DNA of 43,453 nucleotides from SLJN01 sp964505385 (GTDB lineage Bacteria > Bacteroidota > Rhodothermia > Balneolales > Natronogracilivirgulaceae), in assembly GCA_964505385.1 (NCBI GenBank), contig CAZDIA010000025.1, positions 1 through 43,453 on the forward strand. Direction: 5' to 3'. Of the stretch, positions 25,234-33,755 are shown piece after piece. Numbering within the stretch: the first letter of the stretch is position 1; each line of letters starts with the position of its first letter. The position numbers and the translations under genes are program-made. The notes beneath the pieces were generated by a model. It saw nothing but the letters and a program-made list of their open reading frames with translations. It did not search any database and was not told the DNA's origin.

Positions 25234-26505
25234 ATGGAACAAAATTCTGCAGCTGAGCAAATTCAAAAAACTACTTTAGACAGTGGACTTCGCATCATCA
25301 CTGAAGAAATTGACAGTGTGCGCAGTCTTGCCGTTGGAGTTTGGGTAAAAACCGGCAGCCGCCATGAACGCCCGGAGCAAGCCGGCGTTACGCATTTTCT
25401 GGAGCATATGTTGTTCAAGGGTACTGAGAACCGAAGCTCGTATGATATAGCGCTTTCAATGGAAGCTGTGGGCGGCTATCTGAATGCTTTCACTTCAAGC
25501 GAATTTACTTGTTACTTTGCCCGCTGCCTCGATACTAAACTTGACACCGCTCTGGATGTGTTGTCTGATATGGTTTTGCATCCGACATTTCCGGAAGATG
25601 AGCTGCAAAAAGAGAAGAAAGTAGTGTTGGAAGAGATGAAAATGTACCGGGATAATCCGGAAGATTACATTTTTGAGGAATTCAACGGGATGGTATTTAA
25701 GGATCATCCGCTGGGGCGTCCGATAATCGGGTATGAGTCATCGGTCAACGGTTTTGTCCGGGATGATCTTTATAATTACATGGGGGAGCGCTATCAGCCT
25801 GATAATATCATTGTTACGGTAGCCGGAAATACCAGTCACGATGAGGTTGTAAAGCAAGTTGAACAGCTTTTTGAGAAACAGGCAAAAGGCAAGAGTACTG
25901 ATGTCGAAACCCCTGTTGTCCCGTATCAGCCTGATAACAGGCAAATAAAACGGCCGATTGAGCAGACTCACTACATTATCGGGCAGCGTTCACTCGCTTC
26001 AGATCATGATGACCGGTATAAACTATTACTTGGCAACACCGTGTTGGGCGGTGGGATGAGTTCACGGCTTCATCAAAATATTCGGGAGCAGCATGGCTAT
26101 TGCTATGCGATTCAATCTTTTAATCAAGGGTATAGCGATGCGGGGCTTTTTGGAATTTATGTTGGAACAGATCAGGAATATGTAGATCATGTCCGGGAGC
26201 TGATCCTCAAAGAGTTAAAGGATTTGCGCGATAATCTCATTGAATCCAAAGAATTGCAGGAAGCTAAAACGCATCTGAAAGGAAAAATGCTGCTTGCTCA
26301 GGAAAACATGAGCAATCGAATGATGCGTCTCGCCAAAAGTGAAATTTACTATGGCCGGTATATTCCTCTGGATGAATTAATCAGAAACATTGATGCGGTA
26401 AGCGATGAGCAAATTCGGGAGTTTTCGCAGCAGTTTTTTGATGAAGATCAGCTATCGGAAACCAGGCTGGTGCCGGAAACCAGGGAAGAAGAAACAAAAG
26501 CATAA
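25234..26505 (+). CDS. M16 family zinc peptidase (processing-peptidase-like)
   Basis: Pitrilysin-family metalloprotease of 423 residues, closest in layout to the mitochondrial processing peptidase / YmxG type that usually follows pnp. The inverted zinc motif HxxEH is present (THFLEHMLFKGT, about residues 54-65), with the third ligand glutamate about 75 residues later in the EKKVVLEEMKMYRDNPED region, and the C-terminal inactive half contains LGGGMSSRLHQNIREQHGYCY. No signal peptide is seen, so it is probably cytoplasmic. Substrate unknown. It has its own upstream gap of 206 bp after the pnp terminator, so it is probably transcribed separately. Confidence 0.93.
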   Translation: MEQNSAAEQIQKTTLDSGLRIITEEIDSVRSLAVGVWVKTGSRHERPEQAGVTHFLEHMLFKGTENRSSYDIALSMEAVGGYLNAFTSSEFTCYFARCLDTKLDTALDVLSDMVLHPTFPEDELQKEKKVVLEEMKMYRDNPEDYIFEEFNGMVFKDHPLGRPIIGYESSVNGFVRDDLYNYMGERYQPDNIIVTVAGNTSHDEVVKQVEQLFEKQAKGKSTDVETPVVPYQPDNRQIKRPIEQTHYIIGQRSLASDHDDRYKLLLGNTVLGGGMSSRLHQNIREQHGYCYAIQSFNQGYSDAGLFGIYVGTDQEYVDHVRELILKELKDLRDNLIESKELQEAKTHLKGKMLLAQENMSNRMMRLAKSEIYYGRYIPLDELIRNIDAVSDEQIREFSQQFFDEDQLSETRLVPETREEETKA

Positions 26506-26518
26506 TCACTGCTTTTTT
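26496..26518 (+). terminator. Intrinsic terminator overlapping the M16 stop codon
   Basis: AAAAGCA at 26496-26502 pairs with TGCTTTT at 26510-26516 across a 7-nt loop, followed by T residues. The last two codons and the stop codon (26503-26505) are part of the hairpin. The stem is AT-rich, so strength is uncertain. Confidence 0.5.
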
Positions 26519-26521
26519 CTC

Positions 26522-26551
26522 TTGAATTAAGCAGAATCTGCCGTAAATTTA
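26522..26551 (+). promoter_or_regulatory. Candidate asnS promoter
   Basis: A TTG at 26522-26524 is followed after 19 nt by TAAATTTA at 26544-26551, one base from the Bacteroidota -7 consensus TAnnTTTG. The predicted start of transcription is about 50 nt before the asnS ATG. Confidence 0.4.
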
Positions 26552-26607
26552 AAACCTGTTGAACGCCGGATGTAATATGTAATCAAGATCAGATAACATC
26601 AAATTTC

Positions 26608-28101
26608 ATGGTATATATAGATAAGCTTTCGGATTTTGTAGATCAGACTGTAGAACTCAAGGGATGGGTTTATAACACACGTTCCAGCAAAAAGCTGATT
26701 TTTCTGGTGATCCGCGACGGCACCGGACTGTGCCAGTGTATCGTCAGCAAAGATGAGGTTGATGATGAAGTTTGGAATAAAGCTGAAGAGCTCACGCAGG
26801 AAAGCTCGGTATCAATCAGCGGCCGCGTTGTGGCGGATGAACGCAGTGTTGGCGGTCATGAACTTCACGTTAGTGATGTGAAACCGATTCAGATTGCCGA
26901 GAGTTATCCCATAACACCCAAAGAACACGGTGTCGAATTCCTGATGGAAAACCGCCATCTCTGGCTTCGGAGCCGGCGGCAATGGGCGATCATGAGAGTT
27001 CGTAACCGGATCATCTACAGCCTGCATGAATTCTTCCAACAGCAGGGGTTTATACAAATGGATGCTCCGATTTTTACGGGAAATGCAGCGGAGGGCACTA
27101 CGACATTATTCAGCACCGAATATTTTGATGAAACCGCGTATCTCACCCAATCAGGGCAGCTTTACGGTGAGGCGATGGCTATGGCTCATGGAAAAATCTA
27201 TACTTTCGGCCCCACTTTTCGTGCTGAAAAAAGCAAAACCCGCCGCCATCTTACCGAGTTTTGGATGATCGAACCGGAAATGGCGTTCTACGATTTGGAT
27301 ATGAATATGGAACTGGCTGAATCCATGTTATCCCATCTTGTGGATCAGGTACTGAAAGATTGCAGTGAAGAGCTTGAAATTCTTGAACGAAATACCGAAC
27401 CGCTTAAGAATGTGAAAGCTCCGTTTCCGCGGTTGACCTATACCGAGGCAATTGAATTGCTGAATTCGGATAAAACCAAAAAGATGCTTGATGAGATGGA
27501 ATCCTCCCGGGAGGCAGAGCTTCAGGATTTAAAGAATGAAAAAGAAGAGCTGCAAAAAGAATACGGCCAGGCAAAGAAGGGGCGAAAGGTGCAGATTGAT
27601 GCCCGCATCCGTGAAATCAGCATGCGTACTGAAGAGGTTGAGGAGGACCTCAGAAATATTCCGCATTGGCGGGATAAAGCTTTGAATATCAAATGGGGAG
27701 AAGATTTCGGCGGCAGTGATGAAACAATCCTGACCTTGCATTTTGATAGCCCTATCATGGTATATGGATATCCGGCAGAGGTGAAAGCATTTTATATGAA
27801 AAGGGATCCCGAAGATGATAGAGTAGCGCTCGGGGTGGATGTTCTTGCACCGGAGGGCTACGGCGAAATTGTAGGCGGCGGACAGCGAGAGGATGATCTG
27901 GATATACTTAAAAAGCGAATCAAAGAGCATAACTTGCCTGAGGATGCTTTTAAATGGTATACTGATCTTCGAAGGTTCGGCTCAGTGCCCCATTCCGGTT
28001 TTGGTCTTGGCCTTGAAAGAGCCGTTTGCTGGATATGCGGAATCCAGCATGTCCGGGAGTCTATACCGTTCCCGAGAATGCTCGGGCGATTGTATCCGTA
28101 A
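26608..28101 (+). CDS. asnS: Asparaginyl-tRNA synthetase
   Basis: Class IIb synthetase charging tRNA-Asn, 497 residues. The N-terminal OB-fold anticodon-binding domain (about 1-105) precedes the catalytic core with motif 2 (FGPTFRAEKSKTRRHLTEFWMIEPE) and motif 3 (GFGLGLERAVCWICG). It exceeds the E. coli enzyme (466) mainly through a charged, heptad-like insertion at about residues 288-358 (SREAELQDLKNEKEELQKEY and onward) just before GEDFGGSDETILT. The choice of AsnRS over AspRS rests on the overall motif pattern and on the absence of the AspRS insertion domain. It is followed by holA after 51 bp. Confidence 0.95.
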   Translation: MVYIDKLSDFVDQTVELKGWVYNTRSSKKLIFLVIRDGTGLCQCIVSKDEVDDEVWNKAEELTQESSVSISGRVVADERSVGGHELHVSDVKPIQIAESYPITPKEHGVEFLMENRHLWLRSRRQWAIMRVRNRIIYSLHEFFQQQGFIQMDAPIFTGNAAEGTTTLFSTEYFDETAYLTQSGQLYGEAMAMAHGKIYTFGPTFRAEKSKTRRHLTEFWMIEPEMAFYDLDMNMELAESMLSHLVDQVLKDCSEELEILERNTEPLKNVKAPFPRLTYTEAIELLNSDKTKKMLDEMESSREAELQDLKNEKEELQKEYGQAKKGRKVQIDARIREISMRTEEVEEDLRNIPHWRDKALNIKWGEDFGGSDETILTLHFDSPIMVYGYPAEVKAFYMKRDPEDDRVALGVDVLAPEGYGEIVGGGQREDDLDILKKRIKEHNLPEDAFKWYTDLRRFGSVPHSGFGLGLERAVCWICGIQHVRESIPFPRMLGRLYP

Positions 28102-28152
28102 AGATTTAGTGTAAGATCTCTTATTTAACGCAGGAACTTCAATAGGGTCCGT

Positions 28153-29211
28153 ATGGCAGCGAAATCCACAGATAGTATCAGGTTATACAATGAGGTCTTG
28201 CAGGAGATCAAAAGTGGAAATGTAAAGCCGGTATATTTTTTACACGGAAAAGATCCTTTTTTTGCTGATCGATTGCAGGAGGTATTTCTTCAATTAATCC
28301 CTGAAGAATCCAGGGACTTCAACGTGGATGTGTTATACGCGAGAGAAACAACGTTGAACCAAGCTTTATCCGCCGCGAAAAGTTTTCCGATGATGGCGGA
28401 ACGGCGTATAGTCATTATCCGTGATTTTCACCACTTTTTCGAGCCGGGGAGGGATACGGAGGATTCGAACCGGGATAATCTGGCTGCTTACGTGAAGCAA
28501 CCCAATCCAGGTACGGTAATGGTTATCACTGATGACCGCGGCCCCGACGGCAAGACAAAGCTGGGTAAAGCGCTGAAGGCATCGGATCATGCGCGGGTTT
28601 GCAAGTTTGAACCCGTTCATCAGGATCAGCTGCCACACTGGATTGAACAGTGGGCAAAAGAAACCGCAGGTAAAGAGGTTGACCCCAGAGCTTCACAGAT
28701 GCTCGCGTTTCATGTCGGAAATAATCTGGTGAATCTGACGGCAGAAATTGAAAAACTGGTCACTTATGCCGGCGACTCGACGGTTTTACCGGAACATGTG
28801 AAAGAGGTAGTCGGCATTTCCCGGGAAATTGACATTTTTGAGTTTTCCGAAGCATTAACCAGCGGAGATCAATCGAAGGTTCTCAGGATGGCGGATCAGA
28901 TGATTGAGCAGGCTGAAAATGCGACAAGTGAAATATTCAAGACGATGGGATACATGACAATGTATTTTACCAATCTCTGGCAGATGCATCGCTTGCAGCA
29001 AAAGGGGGTTGCCGACCGGGAAGTTCCCAAACAAATAGGGATGAACCCTTATTTTTACAAAAACCTGAAGCCCGCTTTACGGGTTTATCCTCCCGGCCGA
29101 ATCCCATTGATTTTTGAAGCGCTCCTTGATGCCGATCGCTCCCTGAAAGGCTTCAGCACCATGGAGCCCAAAGCAATTTTTATGATGACGTTAAAGCGGA
29201 TTTGTTCGTGA
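28153..29211 (+). CDS. holA: DNA polymerase III subunit delta
   Basis: Clamp-loader subunit that opens the beta clamp. The 352-residue protein shows the HolA pattern: PVYFLHGKDPFFADRL at the start (degenerate P-loop region), the YARETTLNQALSAAKSFPMMAERRIVII segment, TVMVITDD, and the helical LVNLTAEIEKLVTYAG and REIDIFEFSEALTSGD regions, with the C-terminal collar domain (about 215-350). Length and motifs match the family. It is convergent with the glycosidase gene, with 18 bp between the stop codons. Confidence 0.94.
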   Translation: MAAKSTDSIRLYNEVLQEIKSGNVKPVYFLHGKDPFFADRLQEVFLQLIPEESRDFNVDVLYARETTLNQALSAAKSFPMMAERRIVIIRDFHHFFEPGRDTEDSNRDNLAAYVKQPNPGTVMVITDDRGPDGKTKLGKALKASDHARVCKFEPVHQDQLPHWIEQWAKETAGKEVDPRASQMLAFHVGNNLVNLTAEIEKLVTYAGDSTVLPEHVKEVVGISREIDIFEFSEALTSGDQSKVLRMADQMIEQAENATSEIFKTMGYMTMYFTNLWQMHRLQQKGVADREVPKQIGMNPYFYKNLKPALRVYPPGRIPLIFEALLDADRSLKGFSTMEPKAIFMMTLKRICS

Positions 29212-29229
29212 TCTAAAGCTAACGAAAAC

Positions 29230-31107
29230 TCATTCCTCTTCGGGCGGATCATATTCCAGCCCGTCACCTATTTCACCTATATCAGGGATTTCAATCGGTA
29301 AGCGCCCCATCGGTTGCTGCTCTCCGGTCAGCGTTTGTACGGCTGCTTCAATTGCAGCTTTATTTGCCGACCATGCAGCCATATATGCATCGATTTCCGG
29401 AACGCCGCTGATAAAGTAGGGGTCACCAAAAGAAACCACGCCCATTGGAGTATCAAGATCTGCAAGATCCTGAAGTGCTTTGTCAATATGATCCGGTATA
29501 TCAAGCTCTCCCGCACCTGAGCGGGCGGTTACATAAGCATGCAGCAAAATTTTATCCGCTTCTTCCGCCTTTTCCATCATCGAATCAATGTGCTCGTCAT
29601 TACTTTGCGGATCAAGATTGTATGTCGGCATTTCTCCGAATTTACTTGAAAATCCATCATTGAAAAACTGACGTACAGGAAGTGATGGTGCCAGCATATC
29701 GGGGCTGTGAACATTGATTCTTTGGTCATCAATATCTTCCAGAGAAATATTCAATATGGTTTGATCCTCATCAGGATCAAGTGGAAACATATCGTCATCA
29801 TTACGTACGAGCGTCAGGGACTGCTGAGCGATTTCTTCTGCTAACTCATTGTGGTACGGATCATTAATCACATCCCGGATTTTGTTGAAATCCACATGCC
29901 TGTCCTCGTGCAAACCCAGCGTTTTTTTAGCAGATAAAATACGCCGCACTGATTCATCTATTTCCTGTTCATCAATTTCTCCCACCCGAACAGCCGCCGT
30001 CACTGCTTCAATGGCAGTGATTGGTTCGGGCGGATTTAATACGATGTCAACTCCGGCTTGCACGGCTTTAACCGCGGCTTCATCATTGGCATATTGCTGG
30101 GTTACGCCTGCCATTCCCATCGAATCAGTGACCAGCAGCCCGGCAAAGTTGAGATCGCTTCTGAGCAGATCGGTCATGATCGATCGTGAGAGTGTAGCGG
30201 GTATTTCGGGTGATTCCGCAAGTTCCGGCATGGCGATATGAGCGCTCATTACCGACATCATTCCCTTGTCGATCGTATGGCGAAATGGTTTGAGTTCAAT
30301 TTCCTCCATCCGGTCGCGATCATGAGTAATTTCGGGCAAATCCACATGTGAATCCAGGTCAGTATCACCATGACCGGGAAAATGTTTCCCGGTTGATATC
30401 ACTCCGCCATCATGAAGTCCGAGGTTATAAGCTTCTGCCATTTCGCCGACCATCTCCGGATCCTCACCGAATGATCGCACATTAATCACAGGATTATCAG
30501 GGTTGTTGTTGACATCTACGACCGGTGCGAAATTATAGTGAACACCAAGGGCACGAGCTTCTTCTGCTGTCGCTTTTGCCATCCGGTATGTTAATCCGGG
30601 ATCACCGGCAGCCCCTTTGGCCATTGCCACCGGGAACTCAGTCGCCCGTCTGATCCTCATAGTTACACCGCGTTCAAAATCGGCGCTCACCAGGAGCGGC
30701 AAATCAGCCATAGACTGAAATTCATCCAACAGCATAGCAACTTCATGCACATCCCCGTGTGATATTATAAGGCCGCCCACCCCATAATCTTCCACATATT
30801 CTTTAATTTCTTGGAATTGATCAGTATCCCGGTGGATGTAATGGGTATAGACCCGGGGCATCATCATTTGAGCGACCTTTTCTTCAAGGGAAAGCTCTTG
30901 CAGCGTTTCTTCCACCCACCCGTCTTCCTGATTCAAAAGACGCTGAACATCATCTCCGGTTTCGATACCGGATAGCAGATTTTCAGTTTTTTCAATTTCA
31001 TCTCGGTCATTCTCATTGGGTTCCGGATCATCGGCTACTTGTTCAGCAGGCCCGCAACCAGATAAAATCAAAAGCGTGATGAGAACCGAAGCAGAATAAT
31101 ACTTCAT
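29230..31107 (-). CDS. Lipoprotein family 3 glycosidase, NagZ (beta-N-acetylglucosaminidase) type
   Basis: An exported 625-residue glycoside hydrolase family 3 enzyme. The signal peptide ends in a lipobox (LLILSGC, cysteine at 18), followed by an acidic linker. The catalytic domain (about 65-400) carries the NagZ-specific KHFPGHGDTDLDSHVDLPEI loop near residue 241, whose Asp-His pair acts as general acid/base, and the nucleophile aspartate in LLVTDSMGMAGV near 328. A C-terminal alpha/beta domain (about 430-610) follows, as in the longer two-domain members from Bacteroidota. Likely substrate: N-acetylglucosaminyl linkages in peptidoglycan fragments or chitin-like sugars outside the cytoplasm. 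Transcribed alone; a 21-bp dyad lies 48 nt upstream. Confidence 0.92.
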   Translation of the reverse strand: MKYYSASVLITLLILSGCGPAEQVADDPEPNENDRDEIEKTENLLSGIETGDDVQRLLNQEDGWVEETLQELSLEEKVAQMMMPRVYTHYIHRDTDQFQEIKEYVEDYGVGGLIISHGDVHEVAMLLDEFQSMADLPLLVSADFERGVTMRIRRATEFPVAMAKGAAGDPGLTYRMAKATAEEARALGVHYNFAPVVDVNNNPDNPVINVRSFGEDPEMVGEMAEAYNLGLHDGGVISTGKHFPGHGDTDLDSHVDLPEITHDRDRMEEIELKPFRHTIDKGMMSVMSAHIAMPELAESPEIPATLSRSIMTDLLRSDLNFAGLLVTDSMGMAGVTQQYANDEAAVKAVQAGVDIVLNPPEPITAIEAVTAAVRVGEIDEQEIDESVRRILSAKKTLGLHEDRHVDFNKIRDVINDPYHNELAEEIAQQSLTLVRNDDDMFPLDPDEDQTILNISLEDIDDQRINVHSPDMLAPSLPVRQFFNDGFSSKFGEMPTYNLDPQSNDEHIDSMMEKAEEADKILLHAYVTARSGAGELDIPDHIDKALQDLADLDTPMGVVSFGDPYFISGVPEIDAYMAAWSANKAAIEAAVQTLTGEQQPMGRLPIEIPDIGEIGDGLEYDPPEEE

Positions 31108-31154
31108 AATCGTAAGATCTATTTTTTAAAATGCCTGATTTATAATGACTAATA

Positions 31155-31175
31155 CAGCAGTAGCAGATACTGCTG
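31155..31175. promoter_or_regulatory. Perfect dyad upstream of the glycosidase gene
   Basis: CAGCAGTA at 31155-31162 is perfectly inverted at 31168-31175 (TACTGCTG) around a 5-nt centre. It lies 48 nt upstream of the glycosidase start, a usual place for a repressor or activator operator; a hairpin at the 5' end of the mRNA is the alternative. No regulator gene is adjacent. Confidence 0.4.
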
Positions 31176-31353
31176 CGAACCAACATCTTATAAAATAGGA
31201 GGAATTTAGAATTCCCAAAATATAAGCTTGCCCAGAAGTTACCCCGAAATATTCTAATGTAGCATAGTAAAATTTTATAATACAAGGAGAAACGTCATTT
31301 GAAAAACGAAAAGAATCGGTTAATCGAAAAATCAGGACGAGACTAAGCCAATC

Positions 31354-31616
31354 AGCCCCGAAGGGGCACAAGCAATAGCATGGGACGTAGTCCTATGTAA
31401 CCAGACCCCCTCTCTTGATAGCTCCGTAGGAGCGGAAGCTAAACTGTAGTGGCAAATATCTAAATTCAAAGGTTACTCATTTGTTTAGAATCAGCTCATA
31501 GTGATTAAACCGGTAGCGCCAATTCTGAGGGCTTTTGCCCTTTCAGGGCAATCCAATACGGGGAACTGCAAACATAGGACTACGTCCCATGCTATTGCTG
31601 ACACCCCTTCGGGGCT
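31354..31616. repeat. 263-bp interspersed element with 44-nt terminal inverted repeats
   Basis: The 44 nt at 31354-31397 are the reverse complement of 31573-31616 at 40 of 44 positions; the four mismatches cluster in the 4 bases following AGCCCCGAAGGGG. Inside are two further perfect stem-loops, GCTCC-GTA-GGAGC at 31421-31433 and GCCCT-TTC-AGGGC at 31537-31549. No transposase or credible frame is present. It fills the centre of the 600-bp gap between the glycosidase gene start (31107) and the hoxH stop (31708); the remaining flanks hold the glycosidase promoter region and AT-rich DNA. Confidence 0.85.
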
Positions 31617-31707
31617 TGTTGAGGGTAAAAGTTTTTTCAGATATAGCAATATTGCTGCAAAAAGAGGGCTTAATTCTCAGAAAATGGGTTAACTTCTGAA
31701 GCTTGTC

Positions 31708-33168
31708 TCAATTTGATCTTCTCATCACATCACGTATCTCGCCGTCGCTGTCTATTAGTTCCATGTGGAGCGGCATTTGCCCTGCGGCGTGGGTCGAGCA
31801 GCTCAGGCATGGGTCAAATGCGCGGATAACAGCCTCCACCCGGTTGAGTGCACCATTTTCGATTTTTTCGCCTTTAACAAATTGTCTGGCAACCTGTAAA
31901 ATGGCCTTATTCATGGCGAGGTTATTATTGCCCGTTGCGATAATCATATTCGCCCATTCCATGATTCCGTGGTCTTCCTCAACCCGGTAATGATGAATTA
32001 AGGTGCCACGTGGAGCTTCAGCGGCTCCGATACCCTCAACATTATTGCGGCCTGCACGAGCTTTAACCTGCGGGTTCAGGATGTCCGGATCGTTCAGAAG
32101 TTCCTCAGTTTTTTCAATGGCGTAAAGTATTTCAATCAACCTTGCATAGTGGTAGTAAAATGAACTGAGCACGGAACCGCGAGCCAAACTTCTGAATTCA
32201 GATAATTCGAGATCGGCCTGCGGCGTGCCGCAACGTTCGACGATGTTCATGCGCGCCAATGGGCCAACCCGGTACATCCCCTGCGGATAACCCTTAGGTT
32301 TGTAGTAGGGAAACTTTAGATAAGACCAGTCTTCAACTTTCTCCCCGATATATTCCTGGTAATTTTCAGGGGCCAGCTTATCGGCAACAATTTTCCCGGA
32401 TGAGTCCACTACACGGATTTTGCCGTTATAAAAATCAAGCTCGCCGGCATCATTGACCAACCCGAGAAAAAGCGAATCAAAATTGCCGAAAGTCCGGATT
32501 TCATCACGGAATTTGCTGACTCTCAGAGCATGCTGGCCTACCTGAAGTAATGAGGTTTTAAACCAGTCGAGATTTCGCTGGATAATTTTTTGGACCTCAG
32601 GAATCTCCGAAAGAATTTTTTCTCTCGTTGCAGCGGAGCAGGGTTCATTCAAGCCTCCGGCAACTATAGAATCGGGATGAATACGTTTACCAGCCAGTTC
32701 CTGGATTACGGTCTGGCCGAATTTTCGCAACCGGATTCCATCTTTTGCGAGTTGCGGGTTTTCATCAAGCACTCCGAATACATTGCGTATTTCCGGGTCG
32801 GCATCCATCCCCAATATTAAATCAGGGGAGGAGAGGTAGAAAAAGCTTAACGCATGCGACTGTATAATCTGACCAAGATTTATGACTTTGCGCAGCTTAA
32901 CCGCTGTTTGTGGTATTTGTACAGCAAGTAGCTGATCACATGCTTTGGCTCCGGCTATCAGATGTGCGACCGGGCATATACCGCAAATACGTGCCGTTAG
33001 CGCGGGCATTTCCCTAAACGGACGCCCCTGGCACAACTTTTCAAATCCACGAAACTGCGTTACATGGAACATCGCATCATCTACCAATCCTTTGTCATTG
33101 AGATGAATTGTTATTTTTCCATGTCCTTCAATTCGGGTAAGTGGTTCGATGGTTACGGATTTTCCCAT
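31708..33168 (-). CDS. hoxH: NAD-reducing [NiFe] hydrogenase, large subunit HoxH
   Basis: Catalytic subunit of a group 3d bidirectional hydrogenase, 486 residues. The nickel-iron site ligands are all present: C62 and C65 in RICGIC and C454 and C457 in DPCLSCSTH. The N-terminal TRIEGHGKITIHL and central RGTLIHHYRV segments are typical. After His460 a 26-residue C-terminal extension remains, as expected for a precursor that a dedicated endopeptidase (HoxW type) trims once nickel is inserted. Last gene of the hoxEFUYH operon, 56 bp after hoxY. No hyp or hoxW gene is in the window. Confidence 0.95.
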   Translation of the reverse strand: MGKSVTIEPLTRIEGHGKITIHLNDKGLVDDAMFHVTQFRGFEKLCQGRPFREMPALTARICGICPVAHLIAGAKACDQLLAVQIPQTAVKLRKVINLGQIIQSHALSFFYLSSPDLILGMDADPEIRNVFGVLDENPQLAKDGIRLRKFGQTVIQELAGKRIHPDSIVAGGLNEPCSAATREKILSEIPEVQKIIQRNLDWFKTSLLQVGQHALRVSKFRDEIRTFGNFDSLFLGLVNDAGELDFYNGKIRVVDSSGKIVADKLAPENYQEYIGEKVEDWSYLKFPYYKPKGYPQGMYRVGPLARMNIVERCGTPQADLELSEFRSLARGSVLSSFYYHYARLIEILYAIEKTEELLNDPDILNPQVKARAGRNNVEGIGAAEAPRGTLIHHYRVEEDHGIMEWANMIIATGNNNLAMNKAILQVARQFVKGEKIENGALNRVEAVIRAFDPCLSCSTHAAGQMPLHMELIDSDGEIRDVMRRSN

Positions 33169-33224
33169 ACGTTATCTCCGGTCCAGGTAAATGATTACGT
33201 TGTCAATTCGTAAATTGGAATAAG

Positions 33225-33755
33225 TCAACCGAACTTCATCTTATTCGAAAAGTCCGGATTTCTGCCTTCGGCCAATTCGGTTAGCGTGTAAAAAATCAAA
33301 TCTGCTGATGGCGGGCAGCCCTGCAAGTAGATATCTACATCAACAAAGTGATGAGCCGGATAAGATTTCTCTAATAGTCCGGGTAGGTGTTTATCCGGGA
33401 TTACTTTATTATCAGGCGTGGTTTCTATGAAGCCTTGTTCAAGAACATCCCGGAGTTTAAACCGGTTTCGCATTGCAGGAACATTGCCGGTAATCGCACA
33501 GTCTCCGAAAGAAACAAGAGTTTGGGTACTTTTGCGGATTTTATTCAACATTTCAAGATCTTCATCAGAGCTGATCGCACCTTCCAACAAGGTGACATCA
33601 ACCTGACCAGGAAACTCTTTGGTGTCCACAAGCGGACTATAGAGAATGTCATAATGATCCCTGAGTTGAATTATACGCTCATCAATATCGATGAAAGACA
33701 TGTGGCAGCCGGAGCAGCCATCAAGCCAGATGGTTGCAAGGGTTGGTTTACTCAT
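33225..33755 (-). CDS. hoxY: NAD-reducing [NiFe] hydrogenase, small subunit HoxY
   Basis: Short hydrogenase small subunit (176 residues) that carries only the proximal [4Fe-4S] cluster, relaying electrons from the nickel-iron site to HoxU. Ligands are C14 and C17 (DGCSGCHMS), C86 (SFGDCAITGN) and C147 (LQGCPPSAD), the pattern also found in NuoB-type proteins. There is no Tat signal peptide, so the enzyme is cytoplasmic. Its start overlaps the hoxU stop by 4 bp (ATGA). Confidence 0.95.
   Translation of the reverse strand: MSKPTLATIWLDGCSGCHMSFIDIDERIIQLRDHYDILYSPLVDTKEFPGQVDVTLLEGAISSDEDLEMLNKIRKSTQTLVSFGDCAITGNVPAMRNRFKLRDVLEQGFIETTPDNKVIPDKHLPGLLEKSYPAHHFVDVDIYLQGCPPSADLIFYTLTELAEGRNPDFSNKMKFG

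Noticed and set aside
31501..31692. Open frame within the 44-nt inverted-repeat element
   Set aside because: It lies mostly inside the structured repeat and shows no protein-like composition.
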